Shown here piece by piece: positions 35,159-44,944 of a DNA stretch of 64,000 nt. Both the position numbers and the translations under genes were made by a program. This DNA comes from Bacteroidota bacterium (GTDB lineage: Bacteria; Bacteroidota; Bacteroidia; Bacteroidales; F082): NCBI GenBank assembly GCA_018816765.1, contig JAHIUX010000073.1:52882-116881 (forward strand). Direction: 5' to 3'. Position 1 is the stretch's first letter; every line of letters begins with the position of its first letter. The notes under the pieces are model-generated. The model was given only the letters and a program-made list of their open reading frames with translations. It ran no database searches and was not told where the DNA came from.

Positions 35159-36088
35159 TTAACCGACTGACTTTAGCAGATTCTCGATTTTATAGACCAG
35201 CTGACGCAATAATTTTTCACCGTCGGCATCTTCGGTAAGTGCAACGAGGATATATTTCCGGTCAGGACCCCACACCAGGATAGAGTCGGAATGGAATTTC
35301 TGCCATGATCCTGATTTACGAAATAAGGTAGCTTTGGGCGCAATATCCTGCAATGAATTGACAAATTTGTGGTGCAGCTCGGGATCTTTCATGATGTCGA
35401 GCATCTCTTTAGAGCGCTCAAAACTCACCAGCTGACCATATACGAGCATATAATAGAACCTGCATACCTGGGTTACTGTTGCAGCATGGCTGATTCCTTT
35501 AAGCGGATCCGGATAGCGGCTGCCAGTCTTGGCATAACGCTTGCCAACCCATAAGCCTCCGCCGTATTCTTCGTCATAGAGTTTGTAGCGGGGATCGGTC
35601 AGCACACTTTCAATTTTTTTATATCCCAGTTTGTCCATGATGCGGGTTGAAGCATCATTGTCGGAGCGGGCAATCATCAGTCGCATGTCGTGGCGCAGGC
35701 TTTCCGAATCCTTTATTTCACCCTTTTCAAGGGCATCCATGGCTGAAAGCAGGATGGCAATCTTGGGAAGGCTGGCGGCATACATTTCAACACTTCCGTT
35801 CACCCTGGCATAGCGCACATTGCTGGTGTCGTTTAACAAAACCAAGCCTATGGCCATTTTTTTATCATTGACAAGCCGCTTCAGCCTCGGGTCAGCATCA
35901 ACCATATCACTCAACTTGTCCTGAAGGTTCTCATCCACGAGGTTTACCAATGGTTTCAATGTAGACACGGGCACTTTGAAAGGAATGGCCATGCTCATTT
36001 CGGCTCCCGGCTCCGTCACAAATTTCTGTCCCGAAAGGTCACACCCACTGAGCACAACGATCAGGACAAAAACAATCAATTTCTTCAT
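35159..36088 (-). CDS. Serine hydrolase lipoprotein, class A beta-lactamase-like
   Basis: This 309-residue lipoprotein has lipobox VVLSGC with Cys16. The catalytic motifs of the penicilloyl-serine-transferase fold are all present: S106-L-P-K109, S142-D-N144 and K258-S-G260. I find no ExxLN deacylating Glu motif of true class A beta-lactamases, so antibiotic resistance should not be inferred. It resembles cell-wall-modifying members of the family. It is the first gene of a two-gene unit with the NTT-HEAT transporter and is the second such hydrolase next to the dikinase-like locus. TACTTTCG just upstream is one mismatch from the -7 consensus. Confidence 0.82.
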   Translation of the reverse strand: MKKLIVFVLIVVLSGCDLSGQKFVTEPGAEMSMAIPFKVPVSTLKPLVNLVDENLQDKLSDMVDADPRLKRLVNDKKMAIGLVLLNDTSNVRYARVNGSVEMYAASLPKIAILLSAMDALEKGEIKDSESLRHDMRLMIARSDNDASTRIMDKLGYKKIESVLTDPRYKLYDEEYGGGLWVGKRYAKTGSRYPDPLKGISHAATVTQVCRFYYMLVYGQLVSFERSKEMLDIMKDPELHHKFVNSLQDIAPKATLFRKSGSWQKFHSDSILVWGPDRKYILVALTEDADGEKLLRQLVYKIENLLKSVG

Positions 36089-36279
36089 TATAAGTCGGTT
36101 TGAGGGCTGCGAAAGTAACTAAAAGTCAAATTCAACATCCGGTTTTACAAAAAAATCAGCAATAATTACAGGTTTTTAATACGTATTTTATTGTTTTTTA
36201 ATCTGTTATAATTTGGCTTTGTTATTCATTTTTAGTTGATCTCAATGTTATTTCATGGCGCTAAATATCAGGCTTACAA

Positions 36280-36807
36280 TCATTCTACCCCAAGTGAAAG
36301 CACCATGCGGTTTACGAAATTAAAATAGGAAACCACCAGGCTGGCATCGAGGATTGCTGCATCGGAAAATCCATTTTCGCGTAGCAAGGCTGGCATATCA
36401 TCGCTACCCGATTTTCCCGGATCAAGCGTAAGTGATTCTGCAAATTCGCACAACAATTTTTCACGCGGGCTCAATGCCAGCAACGAAAAATCTTCCATCA
36501 GCATCCTTACTTTGTTTTCGTCTTTCCAGAACTGATACAACACATTGGCATGTGATTTTTTGCAGAAGTTGCATTTGTTTGCAGCTGATACAACCACTGC
36601 CATCATCTCCCTTTCGGCACGCGATAGTTCTGAGGAGGAAACCATAATTTCCTGATACATTTCCAGGTGCTTAATCATACTTTCAGGACGCAGGCTCTGT
36701 ACTTCCATTACCTGCGAAAAGCGTCCCAGTCGCTGCTTTAGTTCATCATATACTTCCTTTAAGCGGCCCTCTGATCTTTCGTAAGGTATGATCTCAATTT
36801 TAGCCAT
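36280..36807 (-). CDS. AhpD-like / carboxymuconolactone decarboxylase-family peroxidase-related protein
   Basis: From ATG 36807 (MAKIEIIPYERSEG; the frame extends 7 codons further to 36828) the protein has 175 residues. The AhpD-like active-site motif is C79-N-F-C82-x3-H86 in AANKCNFCKKSHANVL, preceded by LSRAEREMMAVVVSAA. The family reduces peroxides or acts with peroxiredoxins through the CxxC pair. No AhpC or other peroxiredoxin is adjacent. Function beyond redox chemistry is unknown. A 13-nt inverted repeat CTGAAATTTTCAG lies at 36893-36905 upstream. Confidence 0.85.
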   Translation of the reverse strand: MAKIEIIPYERSEGRLKEVYDELKQRLGRFSQVMEVQSLRPESMIKHLEMYQEIMVSSSELSRAEREMMAVVVSAANKCNFCKKSHANVLYQFWKDENKVRMLMEDFSLLALSPREKLLCEFAESLTLDPGKSGSDDMPALLRENGFSDAAILDASLVVSYFNFVNRMVLSLGVE

Positions 36808-37036
36808 AATTTTCTTTTTTTTAAGCAAGTACTCTTTCCACCATTTTACATCAAATCACAACTATGCAAAGTCATCAGCTGACCTGCATTAACTGAAATT
36901 TTCAGCCTTTGTTGTTCATCGAGCGAAAATGTCCTTAGAAGCGCTCTCTTTTCTGCTATTGATCATCATTTGTGGCAGGTGACTTCCTGAGTCGAATACG
37001 CTTACCAACCCGAAGTGCACGAATTGCGTTTGTGTG

Positions 37037-38656
37037 TTAGTGTGTCCCCCTGTAAAAGCTGATCAGTGCATTGGTCGAGCTGTCGTGTTTCAAGGCCTTT
37101 CCATGGTCCTGCAACTCTGGGATGATGTTTTGAGCCAGCACCTTACCCAGTTCAACGCCCATCTGATCAAACGGATTGATGTCCCACACGGCACCCTGCA
37201 CAAATACACAGTGTTCGTACATTGCCACCAGTTTACCCAGGTTTTCCGGGCTAACCTTGTCGAGGAAGAATGTCGATGAAGGCCTGTTTCCTTCAAACAC
37301 CTTATGTGGAACCAAAGGCGCAGCAACACCCTCGGCCTTCACCTCGTCAGCTGTTTTTCCAAAGGCAAGCGCCTCTCCCTGGGCGATCATATTGGCAATG
37401 AGGTAGTCCTGGTGAGGAGGCAAATGATTGAGAGATTCCCTGAACCCGATAAAATCGACCGGGATTAATTTGGTTCCCTGGTGGATGAGCTGATAAAACG
37501 AATGCTGTCCGTTGGTTCCGGGCTCTCCCCAATACACAGGTCCGGTCTGATAATCTGTTGGCTTGCCATCAAGGGTAACATGTTTGCCGTTGCTTTCCAT
37601 GGTCAGTTGCTGCAGGTAGGCCGGAAAACGATGCAGGTACTTGTCGTAGGGGAAAACAGCCTGTGTTTGTGCGTCGAAAAAGTTGTTGTACCAAAGACCA
37701 AGCAATCCCATAATGACCGGAATATTCTTATTCAGCGGAGCATTTTTAAAATGTGTATCCATGGCATGAAAGCCTTTCAGCATATCATGATAGTGGTCAG
37801 GACCGATGGCGAGCATGGTTGACAGGCCAATGGCCGAACTCATCGAATATCGTCCACCAACCCAGTCCCAGAAACCAAACATATTCTGCGGATCAATGCC
37901 GAACTGGGTCACGGCCTTTTCGTTAGTCGAAACGGCTACGAAATGACGGGCAATGGATTTTTCGTCCTTCAGCTGCGACAACGTCCACTTGCGGGCTGTT
38001 GTGGCGTTGGCCATTGTTTCGAGTGTGGTAAAGGTCTTTGAGGATATGATAAACAGGGTTTCATCGGCCTGCAGGTCCTGCACGGCTTCGGCAAAATCGC
38101 TGCCATCGACGTTCGAAACAAACCTGAAATGCAGGTTTCTTGCTGAATAATATTTCAGTGCTTCATAGGCCATCACCGGACCCAGGTCGGAACCGCCAAT
38201 GCCAATATTCACAATGTTTTTGATCGGTTTTCCGGTATGGCCTTTCCATTCACCTTGCCTTATTTTACGGGCAAATTCACCCATTTTTCCAAGCACCTGA
38301 TGCACATCGGGCACCACATCATGTCCATCGACAAAGATGTGCTCACCGACAGGGGCCCTCAAGGCCGTATGCAGCACAGCCCTGTTTTCGGTAACATTGA
38401 TTTTTTCACCTGAAAACATGGCGGCCCGCTTTTCCTCGAGCCCACAGGCTTTGGCGAGTTCAAAAAGCAATTCAAGGGTTTTTTCAGTGATTCGGTGCTT
38501 TGCGTAGTCAAGATAAATGCCTTCGGCCTCGAGCATCATCTTTTTACCACGGTTTTCATCTGCGGCAAATAAACTGCGTAAATCTGTTGATTTTATTTCT
38601 TCGGCATGCTTTTCAAGCATTTTCCAATAGGGCTGTTCAGTTAATGGACTTTTCAT
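37037..38656 (-). CDS. pgi: Glucose-6-phosphate isomerase
   Basis: This 539-residue cytoplasmic enzyme interconverts glucose-6-phosphate and fructose-6-phosphate. Signatures include [47 protein letters not shown] and the C-terminal catalytic region with His in the [22 protein letters not shown] segment and the terminal KH-type stretch. It is the last gene of the gnd-zwf-pgl-tkt-tal-pgi run; the tal stop is 11 bp upstream of its ATG. Length is within the usual 530-550 range. Confidence 0.96.
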   Translation of the reverse strand: MKSPLTEQPYWKMLEKHAEEIKSTDLRSLFAADENRGKKMMLEAEGIYLDYAKHRITEKTLELLFELAKACGLEEKRAAMFSGEKINVTENRAVLHTALRAPVGEHIFVDGHDVVPDVHQVLGKMGEFARKIRQGEWKGHTGKPIKNIVNIGIGGSDLGPVMAYEALKYYSARNLHFRFVSNVDGSDFAEAVQDLQADETLFIISSKTFTTLETMANATTARKWTLSQLKDEKSIARHFVAVSTNEKAVTQFGIDPQNMFGFWDWVGGRYSMSSAIGLSTMLAIGPDHYHDMLKGFHAMDTHFKNAPLNKNIPVIMGLLGLWYNNFFDAQTQAVFPYDKYLHRFPAYLQQLTMESNGKHVTLDGKPTDYQTGPVYWGEPGTNGQHSFYQLIHQGTKLIPVDFIGFRESLNHLPPHQDYLIANMIAQGEALAFGKTADEVKAEGVAAPLVPHKVFEGNRPSSTFFLDKVSPENLGKLVAMYEHCVFVQGAVWDINPFDQMGVELGKVLAQNIIPELQDHGKALKHDSSTNALISFYRGTH

Positions 38657-38667
38657 GTGGTTTCCGT

Positions 38668-39744
38668 TTAAAGTTTTTTTCTTTTTTCAGCGATGCTATT
38701 GATCAGGTTATCCCACGATTTATTGAAAGCTTCGGCACCTTCAGCCTGAAGCTGTGCGGCTAGCTGGTCGTATTTCACTGACCGTTCCGCATACTGACTG
38801 ATGATATGATCTGCAAGGGCAACATCGTCGCTCAGCAGTTCGCCTGTTTCGCCATGATCGGCAAAGGCCAGCAGCGTGTTTTCAGGAATCGTATTCACTG
38901 TAAAAGGTGCCACAAGGCTTTTAACGTAGAGGATATCTGAAGCATTTGGATCTTTGGTACCGGTACTGGCCCACAGCAAACGCTGTGGCGAAACGCCGAA
39001 GTTCATCACCCGCTGAACCCTTTCCGAGAGCAGGAAAGTCTTGTAAGTATGGTAGGTTTTCTGCATGACGGCGATCCCCATCTTGTTTGCGATGCCAGGA
39101 TCAGCTTTGTCAGCAACAGCCTTGTCCCAGCGGCTCACAAAAACGGATGCTACCGAGCGTACATCGGGGTTGAGGTTATTGGCAATGCGGGCTTCAATGC
39201 CACGGAGGTAGGCCATTGCAGCTGCTTCATACTGCTCAGCAGAAAACAAAAGGGTTACGTTTACCGGAATTCCGGCGGCGATAGCTTTTTCGATGGCCGG
39301 AAGACCTTCAGGAGTACCGGGTATTTTGATGAATACGTTGGGTCTGTCGACTTTCTGGTGGATGTCACGGGCCGCCTTTAATGTGTTTTCGGTGTCGTAG
39401 GCGAGTCGTGGAGAAACTTCAATTGACACAAAGCCGTCGAGTCCGTTTGTCTGACTGAAAACGGGCATAAACAGGTCGGCGGCCCGCTGGATGTCTTCGA
39501 TGGCCAGGCTAAAGAACACTTCCTCATCGCTAATCCCCGACTGACTGATGTTTTTAATGGCTGTGTCGTAATCACTGGTTTTGGCAATGGCAGCTTCAAA
39601 AATTGACGGATTTGAAGTGAGTCCGGTGACAGACAATCTGGCAATATACTGTTGGAGCACGCCCTGATCGAGCATTTTGCGGGTGATGTTATCCAGCCAA
39701 ATGCTCACTCCCCTATGGCGCAATTCCTGTGTGAATGTATTCAT
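38668..39744 (-). CDS. tal: Transaldolase
   Basis: This 358-residue enzyme of the non-oxidative pentose-phosphate pathway transfers the dihydroxyacetone unit between sedoheptulose-7-phosphate and glyceraldehyde-3-phosphate. The opening [14 protein letters not shown] and [13 protein letters not shown], the Schiff-base Lys in [12 protein letters not shown], and [22 protein letters not shown] are typical of the longer (mycobacterial/cyanobacterial type) transaldolases. That type is sometimes fused to Pgi; here pgi follows separately after 11 bp. It lies between tkt (33-bp gap) and pgi. Confidence 0.94.
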   Translation of the reverse strand: MNTFTQELRHRGVSIWLDNITRKMLDQGVLQQYIARLSVTGLTSNPSIFEAAIAKTSDYDTAIKNISQSGISDEEVFFSLAIEDIQRAADLFMPVFSQTNGLDGFVSIEVSPRLAYDTENTLKAARDIHQKVDRPNVFIKIPGTPEGLPAIEKAIAAGIPVNVTLLFSAEQYEAAAMAYLRGIEARIANNLNPDVRSVASVFVSRWDKAVADKADPGIANKMGIAVMQKTYHTYKTFLLSERVQRVMNFGVSPQRLLWASTGTKDPNASDILYVKSLVAPFTVNTIPENTLLAFADHGETGELLSDDVALADHIISQYAERSVKYDQLAAQLQAEGAEAFNKSWDNLINSIAEKRKKL

Positions 39745-39777
39745 TATTTTTATTTTACAATATTAATTTTCAATTCA

Positions 39778-41775
39778 TTACTTACCAATCATCGTTTTTG
39801 CTGCAGCAACAACAGCTTCCACTGTCAGGCCAAAAACGTCGAGCAGGTCGGGCAATGTTCCCGAGGCCCCAAAGGTACGCATACCAATCATTTTTCCTTC
39901 AAGTCCGAGGTATTGTCCCCATCCAAAAGGCGATGCCGCCTCAATGCCTATACGTGCCCTGATCTTCAGCGGCATCACCGACTCATGGTATTCAGCAGGC
40001 TGGCGGTCGAAAAGTTGCCAGTTGGGCAGGCTGATCACCCTCGCCGGTATTCCTTCGGCCTTCAGTTGCTCAAACGCTGCTATTGCCAGCTGCACTTCCG
40101 AACCCGTAGCCATGAGCAAAACTTCTGGATTTTCAGTACTGTCGGCCATGACATACCCACCTTTCAACCCACCAGTCGCCGGAGCATATTTCGTTCTGTC
40201 GAACACCGGCAGGTCCTGCCTGCTGAGGATTAGTGCCGTTGGTGTTGACCTGTTTTTCATGATGTAGTGCCACATAACGGCAACTTCATTGGCATCGGCC
40301 GGACGGATAAGCTCAAGGCCGGGCATTGCCCTCAGGGAGGCCAAATGCTCGATGGGCTGGTGCGTAGGGCCATCTTCGCCAACGCCAATGCTGTCGTGGG
40401 TAAAGATATAGGTCACCGGCAGTTTCATCAAGGCAGAAAGCCTTATGGAAGAGCGGGTGTAGTCAGAAAACACCAGAAAAGTCGAGCCATAAGTAAGCAG
40501 GCCACTGAGCGATAATCCGTTCATGATGGCTCCCATGGCGTGCTCCCTGATGCCATAATGCAGATTTCGCCCGATAAACTGCGCTCTCTGAAAACTGCTT
40601 TCGTGCTTGATGTCGGTAAGCGTAGAAGGTGCCAGATCGGCTGATCCGCCCATCATAAATGGGATTTTGGAAGCAAGGGCGTTTAGCACAATCGCACTGG
40701 CTTTTCTTCCCGAAACCTGTGTGCCTGCCTCAAAGGCCGGCAACTCCTTTTCCCAGCCGACAGGCAATTTCTGTTGTATGATAAGGTCCAGGACTGCTGC
40801 ATCCGCAGGGTAAGCAGCGCGATAGGCTGCAAATTGCTTTTCCCATGCCGCCTCTGCCTTTTTTCCCTGTTCCTTCATCTCAATGATGCGCGCGTTTACC
40901 GGTTCTGGCACAAAGAATTTTTTCTCCGGATCCCAGCCATAAAATGATTTGGCGCCTTTAATTTCTTCCTCGCCCAGTGGTGAGCCGTGAGCTCCATGGG
41001 TATCCTGCTTGGTTGGGGCACCATAGGCAATATGGCTGTTGACTATGATCAGTGTTGGTTTATCATTCACCCTTTTTGCCCTGGAGAGTGCATCCTGCAA
41101 CTGCCCCAGCTCGTTTACATCAGCCACTTTCAACACCTGCCAGTTGTACGAATGGAATCGTTTTCCGACATCCTCGGTGAAGGCCAAATTGGTACTGCCT
41201 TCGATGGTAATCTGGTTGCTATCGTATATCCACACCAGGTTTCCCAATCCAAGATGCCCGGCGAGCGAAGCGGCTTCTGAAGAGATGCCTTCCATCATGC
41301 ATCCATCGCCGGCCAGTGAAAACACGTGGTAGTTGATCAATTCAAAGCCGGGCCTGTTGAATTTTTCTGCGAGCCATTTCTCTGCAATGGCAAAGCCAAC
41401 ACTGGTGGCGAGGCCTTGTCCCAACGGTCCTGTGGTTGTTTCAACGCCGGGCGTATGGCCATATTCAGGGTGTCCGGCGCATTTGCTGTGGAGCTGCCGA
41501 AACGACCTGATGTCATCCAACGATACATCAAAGCCATTGATATGTAAGGCACTGTAAAGAAGCATCGAAGCATGTCCGACCGATAGGATAAACCTGTCGC
41601 GGTTGATCCAACCGGGGTTTTGCGGGTTGAACCGCATCAGTTTGTCATACAGGATATGGGCCACCGGAGCGAGTGCCATGGCTGTTCCGGGATGGCCCGA
41701 ATTTGCTGCCTGCACGGCGTCCATTGAGAGGGTACGGATGGTATCGATACACAGTTGATCAAGTGTTTGTTTCAT
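39778..41775 (-). CDS. tkt: Transketolase
   Basis: This thiamine-diphosphate enzyme has 665 residues from ATG 41775 (MKQTLDQLC); the frame reaches 41829, but that extension runs into pgl and is not family-like. Landmarks are NSGHPGTAMALAPVAHILY, GDGCMMEGISSEAASLAGHL (TPP-binding GDG), EDGPTHQPIEHLASLRAMP and FGASG near the C-terminus. It transfers two-carbon ketol units between sugar phosphates. Its start overlaps the pgl stop by 4 bp (ATGA), so the two are translationally coupled. Confidence 0.96.
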   Translation of the reverse strand: MKQTLDQLCIDTIRTLSMDAVQAANSGHPGTAMALAPVAHILYDKLMRFNPQNPGWINRDRFILSVGHASMLLYSALHINGFDVSLDDIRSFRQLHSKCAGHPEYGHTPGVETTTGPLGQGLATSVGFAIAEKWLAEKFNRPGFELINYHVFSLAGDGCMMEGISSEAASLAGHLGLGNLVWIYDSNQITIEGSTNLAFTEDVGKRFHSYNWQVLKVADVNELGQLQDALSRAKRVNDKPTLIIVNSHIAYGAPTKQDTHGAHGSPLGEEEIKGAKSFYGWDPEKKFFVPEPVNARIIEMKEQGKKAEAAWEKQFAAYRAAYPADAAVLDLIIQQKLPVGWEKELPAFEAGTQVSGRKASAIVLNALASKIPFMMGGSADLAPSTLTDIKHESSFQRAQFIGRNLHYGIREHAMGAIMNGLSLSGLLTYGSTFLVFSDYTRSSIRLSALMKLPVTYIFTHDSIGVGEDGPTHQPIEHLASLRAMPGLELIRPADANEVAVMWHYIMKNRSTPTALILSRQDLPVFDRTKYAPATGGLKGGYVMADSTENPEVLLMATGSEVQLAIAAFEQLKAEGIPARVISLPNWQLFDRQPAEYHESVMPLKIRARIGIEAASPFGWGQYLGLEGKMIGMRTFGASGTLPDLLDVFGLTVEAVVAAAKTMIGK

Positions 41776-42521
41776 GTTGATTTGTTTTTGGTGTTGCGTG
41801 TTGAAGCAGCCGCCTGGTCGAGCAGCCAAAGCACTTCTCCGTTGAGGGGAAGCACCCTTGAGGCTGGAAAGGCACAGCTACCAGGCATTTGCCGGGTGAT
41901 TTTTGCCACCATATCGGCTTTGGCCTCTCCGGTGGCGATAAACACAATGGTTTTTGCATTGTTGATGAGCCTCCCTGTTGCGGTAATACGTGCTTGTCCG
42001 CTGACGGGATGAAGGGCTGTTTCGAAAAGTTTGTTGCTTTCGAAAAGGTGGCTGGCATTCGGAAAGATGGATGCGGTGTGGCCATCATCGCCAAGCCCGA
42101 GCATCATCAGGTCAAATTCCGGCGTTTGACCGTCAGCAGAAAGCTGCTGAATGACAAGACTTTCATAACGTGCTGCCTCGGCTGATGCATTAGCTTCGCC
42201 CCGAATCCTGAAGATCTGGCCAGGTGGAACAGGCACTTTTTCCAGCAGGCTTTTTAATGCCATTTTGTAATTGCTTTCGGGATCATCGGGAGGCACACAC
42301 CTTTCATCGCCCCAGAATACCTTGATCCTACACCAGTCAATCGATTCGCTGAAGTATTCCGACAAATATTCAAAAACAGCGCGTGGCGTTGATCCACCGG
42401 ATAAGGCTATGCTAACGAATTCGTCGGTCTTTTTTCCGGCACAGCTTTGCATCAACAGCCTGCCAAAGAAATGTGCAAGTGCTTCACTGTTTTCGAAAAT
42501 GTGGATTTGTGGTTCTTTCAT
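41772..42521 (-). CDS. pgl: 6-phosphogluconolactonase
   Basis: This 249-residue (from ATG 42521; an ATG at 42533 four codons upstream overlaps zwf) cytoplasmic hydrolase of the oxidative pentose-phosphate pathway opens 6-phosphogluconolactone. Family features are SIALSGGSTPRAVFEYLS, WCRIKVFWGDERCVPPDDPESNYKMA and LGLGDDGHTASIFP. It is a DevB-type NagB-superfamily fold. It is placed between zwf (1-nt gap) and tkt (4-bp overlap), exactly as the pathway order predicts. Confidence 0.95.
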   Translation of the reverse strand: MKEPQIHIFENSEALAHFFGRLLMQSCAGKKTDEFVSIALSGGSTPRAVFEYLSEYFSESIDWCRIKVFWGDERCVPPDDPESNYKMALKSLLEKVPVPPGQIFRIRGEANASAEAARYESLVIQQLSADGQTPEFDLMMLGLGDDGHTASIFPNASHLFESNKLFETALHPVSGQARITATGRLINNAKTIVFIATGEAKADMVAKITRQMPGSCAFPASRVLPLNGEVLWLLDQAAASTRNTKNKST

Positions 42522-42522
42522 A

Positions 42523-44043
42523 CTAAAGTTCACAGTAAATGCCGTCGTCGGATAGGTTTTTGCAGGGATAACGCCAGGTCATGTCTTTGCCTTCGACCAG
42601 CTCATCGGCTGTTTCAGGTCCCCAGGAGCCGGCCGGATAACCATAGAGTGGTATTTCGGGGTCATTTTTCCAGGCTTCGAGCACCGGCGAAAGAAATTTC
42701 CAGGCTTCAATCACCTCTTCCGTGCGCGCAAAAAGCGTCGAGTCGCCTTTGATGGCATCATAGATCAGGCGCTCGTAGGCCGAAGGAATTCTGATGTGTG
42801 ACAGATCGGCATAATGGAAGTCCATGTTCACCGTTTGCACCTCAAAGCCCGCACCGGGTGTTTTCATTCCGAACTTCATCAAAATGCCTTCATCGGGCTG
42901 TATTCTGATCACCAGCTGGTTGCATGCATTGCTTACAGCACCCTGAGAAAAGAGGAAATGCGGGGTGGGCTTAAAATGGATGACAACCTCGGTAACCCTT
43001 GTCGGCAGACGCTTTCCTGTCCGGATATAAAAAGGAACACCTCCCCAGCGCCAGTTGTCGATATAAAACTTCAGGGCGGCGTAGGTTTCTGTTGCTGAAG
43101 CCGGGTTCACCCCTTCTTCATCACGGTAGGCTGTCACCTTTTCCTGTTTGATTGTTGAGGCAAGGTACTGGCCGCGTATGGCATTTGTGCGCACATCAGC
43201 AGGTTTTATCGGTCTGAGCGATTGAAACACCTTTAGGATTTCGTTTCTGATAGCAACGGGTTCGAGCGATGAAGGCGATTCCATGGCGGTGATTGCGGCT
43301 AGCTGCAGAAGGTGGTTTTGTACCATATCGCGCAAAGCCCCTGAGGAATCATAGTATCCGCCACGTTTTTCAACGCCAATGCTTTCAGCCGAGGTGATTT
43401 CGACATGATCCACATAATTTCTGTTCCACAGGGGTTCAAAAATTCCATTGGAGAAGCGCGTCACCAGCACATTCTGCACCGTTTCCTTTCCGAGGTAATG
43501 GTCGATGCGGTAGAGCTGTTCTTCAGTCCAATCGCGGAGTAGCGTTTCTTTGAGAGCCATGGCCGAAGCAAGGTCGTAACCAAAAGGCTTTTCGATGATC
43601 AGCCGCTTCCATCCATCGTCCTGCATGTTCAGGCCAACGGCGGCGAGGTGTTGCGGAATCAATCCGTAAAGGCTGGGGGGCGTGGACAGGTAAAAAATGG
43701 TGTTGCCGCAGATGTGTTGGCCAGCCCGGAGGGCTTCGATTCGCTGCTTAAGCGCCTGGTAGGTTTCACCATCATCGAATTGGATGTGCTGATAAAAAAC
43801 CTGTTGCGAAAAGGGTTCAATCTGCGTGTCATCGCTGACTTCCTTGAAGGAGATGATGGCCTTTTTCATGCTTTCACGAAATTCAGCATCGCTGAACTCA
43901 GACCGTGAAACGCCCAGGAGGGCAAAGTTCGCAGGAAGCAGCTTCTGCACAAAAAGGGCATACAGGGCAGGCACGAGCTTGCGCTTTGTCAGGTCGCCCG
44001 AAGCCCCGAAAATAACATAAATATGGCTTTCGTTAGTTTTCAT
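42523..44043 (-). CDS. zwf: Glucose-6-phosphate 1-dehydrogenase
   Basis: This 506-residue enzyme makes the first committed step of the oxidative pentose-phosphate pathway. The cofactor loop IFGASGDLTKRKLVPALY at the N-terminus, RLIIEKPFGYDLASAM, the substrate signature YRIDHYLGKETVQN (catalytic His and Lys) and NRNYVDHVEITSAE are present. The coenzyme preference (NADP or NAD) is not resolvable by eye. One nucleotide separates the gnd stop from its ATG, and pgl follows immediately. Confidence 0.97.
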   Translation of the reverse strand: MKTNESHIYVIFGASGDLTKRKLVPALYALFVQKLLPANFALLGVSRSEFSDAEFRESMKKAIISFKEVSDDTQIEPFSQQVFYQHIQFDDGETYQALKQRIEALRAGQHICGNTIFYLSTPPSLYGLIPQHLAAVGLNMQDDGWKRLIIEKPFGYDLASAMALKETLLRDWTEEQLYRIDHYLGKETVQNVLVTRFSNGIFEPLWNRNYVDHVEITSAESIGVEKRGGYYDSSGALRDMVQNHLLQLAAITAMESPSSLEPVAIRNEILKVFQSLRPIKPADVRTNAIRGQYLASTIKQEKVTAYRDEEGVNPASATETYAALKFYIDNWRWGGVPFYIRTGKRLPTRVTEVVIHFKPTPHFLFSQGAVSNACNQLVIRIQPDEGILMKFGMKTPGAGFEVQTVNMDFHYADLSHIRIPSAYERLIYDAIKGDSTLFARTEEVIEAWKFLSPVLEAWKNDPEIPLYGYPAGSWGPETADELVEGKDMTWRYPCKNLSDDGIYCEL

Positions 44044-44044
44044 C

Positions 44045-44944
44045 TTATGCCTTTGTTTTTACAGCATGCCCGCCAAACTGGTTTCTGAGTGCGGCCAGCA
44101 TTTTCATGGCAAAGGACTCATCCTGGCGCGACTGGAAACGGGTAAACAATGAGGCTGTGATGACATGGGCCGGCACATCGAAGTCGATTGCCGTTTGCAC
44201 CGTCCAGCGGCCTTCACCGCTATCCTGCACATAGTCTTTAAGCTGGTCCAGCTTGGGATCAGCAGTCAGGGCACTCACGGCCAGCTCAAGCAGCCAGGAA
44301 CGCACCACACTGCCGTATTGCCATGCATCGGCTATCTTGGTCAGGTTGAGGCTATAAGGTGCTTTTTCGAGAATTTCAAATCCTTCGGCATAGGCTTGCA
44401 TCATGCCGTATTCGATGCCATTATGCACCATTTTCACCATATGGCCTGTGCCTGAAGGGCCACAATACACATGGCCTTTTTCGGGTGCAAGTGATTTGAA
44501 TACCGGTTCAACATAGTTTGCGGCTTCTTCAACCCCACCATACATCAGGCAGTAGCCGTTCTGCAGTCCCCAAACTCCGCCACTGGTGCCACAGTCAAGG
44601 TAAATGATTCCTTCCCTGGCAGCCCTTTCGGAGCGTTGTTGTGTTTCGCGCCAATATGAATTGCCGCCATCGACAATGATGTCGTTTTTATTCAGCAAGG
44701 GTAACAGCACATCCAGGGTATCATCAACAGGTTTTCCTGCAGGTACCATAATCCAAACGACTTTGCGGCCGCTGAGCTTGCCAACGAGGTCGCCGACACT
44801 GTCAGCACCTATGGCTCCAAGTTTTTCTATTTCCAGAACACTTTGGGGTGAACGGTTCCAGGCTACCACTTCATGTCCATGGTTCAAAAGGCGATGCACC
44901 ATATTGAATCCCATCTTTCCAAGTCCGATAAATCCGATTTTCAT
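44045..44944 (-). CDS. gnd: 6-phosphogluconate dehydrogenase, short decarboxylating type
   Basis: This 299-residue enzyme oxidatively decarboxylates 6-phosphogluconate to ribulose-5-phosphate. The Rossmann motif GFIGLGKMGFNMVHRLLNHG, DGGNSYWRETQ, GTSGGVWGLQNGYCLMYGG and the catalytic region KMVHNGIEYGMMQAYAEG are clear. At about 300 residues it belongs to the YqeC/GntZ-like short class, shorter than the 470-residue E. coli Gnd and often NAD-using. It is the first gene of the sugar-phosphate operon; no clear TAnnTTTG element is seen in the 370 bp upstream. Confidence 0.93.
   Translation of the reverse strand: MKIGFIGLGKMGFNMVHRLLNHGHEVVAWNRSPQSVLEIEKLGAIGADSVGDLVGKLSGRKVVWIMVPAGKPVDDTLDVLLPLLNKNDIIVDGGNSYWRETQQRSERAAREGIIYLDCGTSGGVWGLQNGYCLMYGGVEEAANYVEPVFKSLAPEKGHVYCGPSGTGHMVKMVHNGIEYGMMQAYAEGFEILEKAPYSLNLTKIADAWQYGSVVRSWLLELAVSALTADPKLDQLKDYVQDSGEGRWTVQTAIDFDVPAHVITASLFTRFQSRQDESFAMKMLAALRNQFGGHAVKTKA

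Noticed and set aside
30912..36088. Antibiotic-resistance beta-lactamase calls for the two SxxK hydrolases
   Set aside because: The ExxLN deacylation motif is not visible, one protein is far too long, and the context is not a resistance locus.
36893..36905. Inverted repeat CTGAAATTTTCAG upstream of the AhpD-like gene as an operator
   Set aside because: A 6-1-6 AT-rich repeat is expected by chance in intergenic DNA, and no promoter match is nearby.
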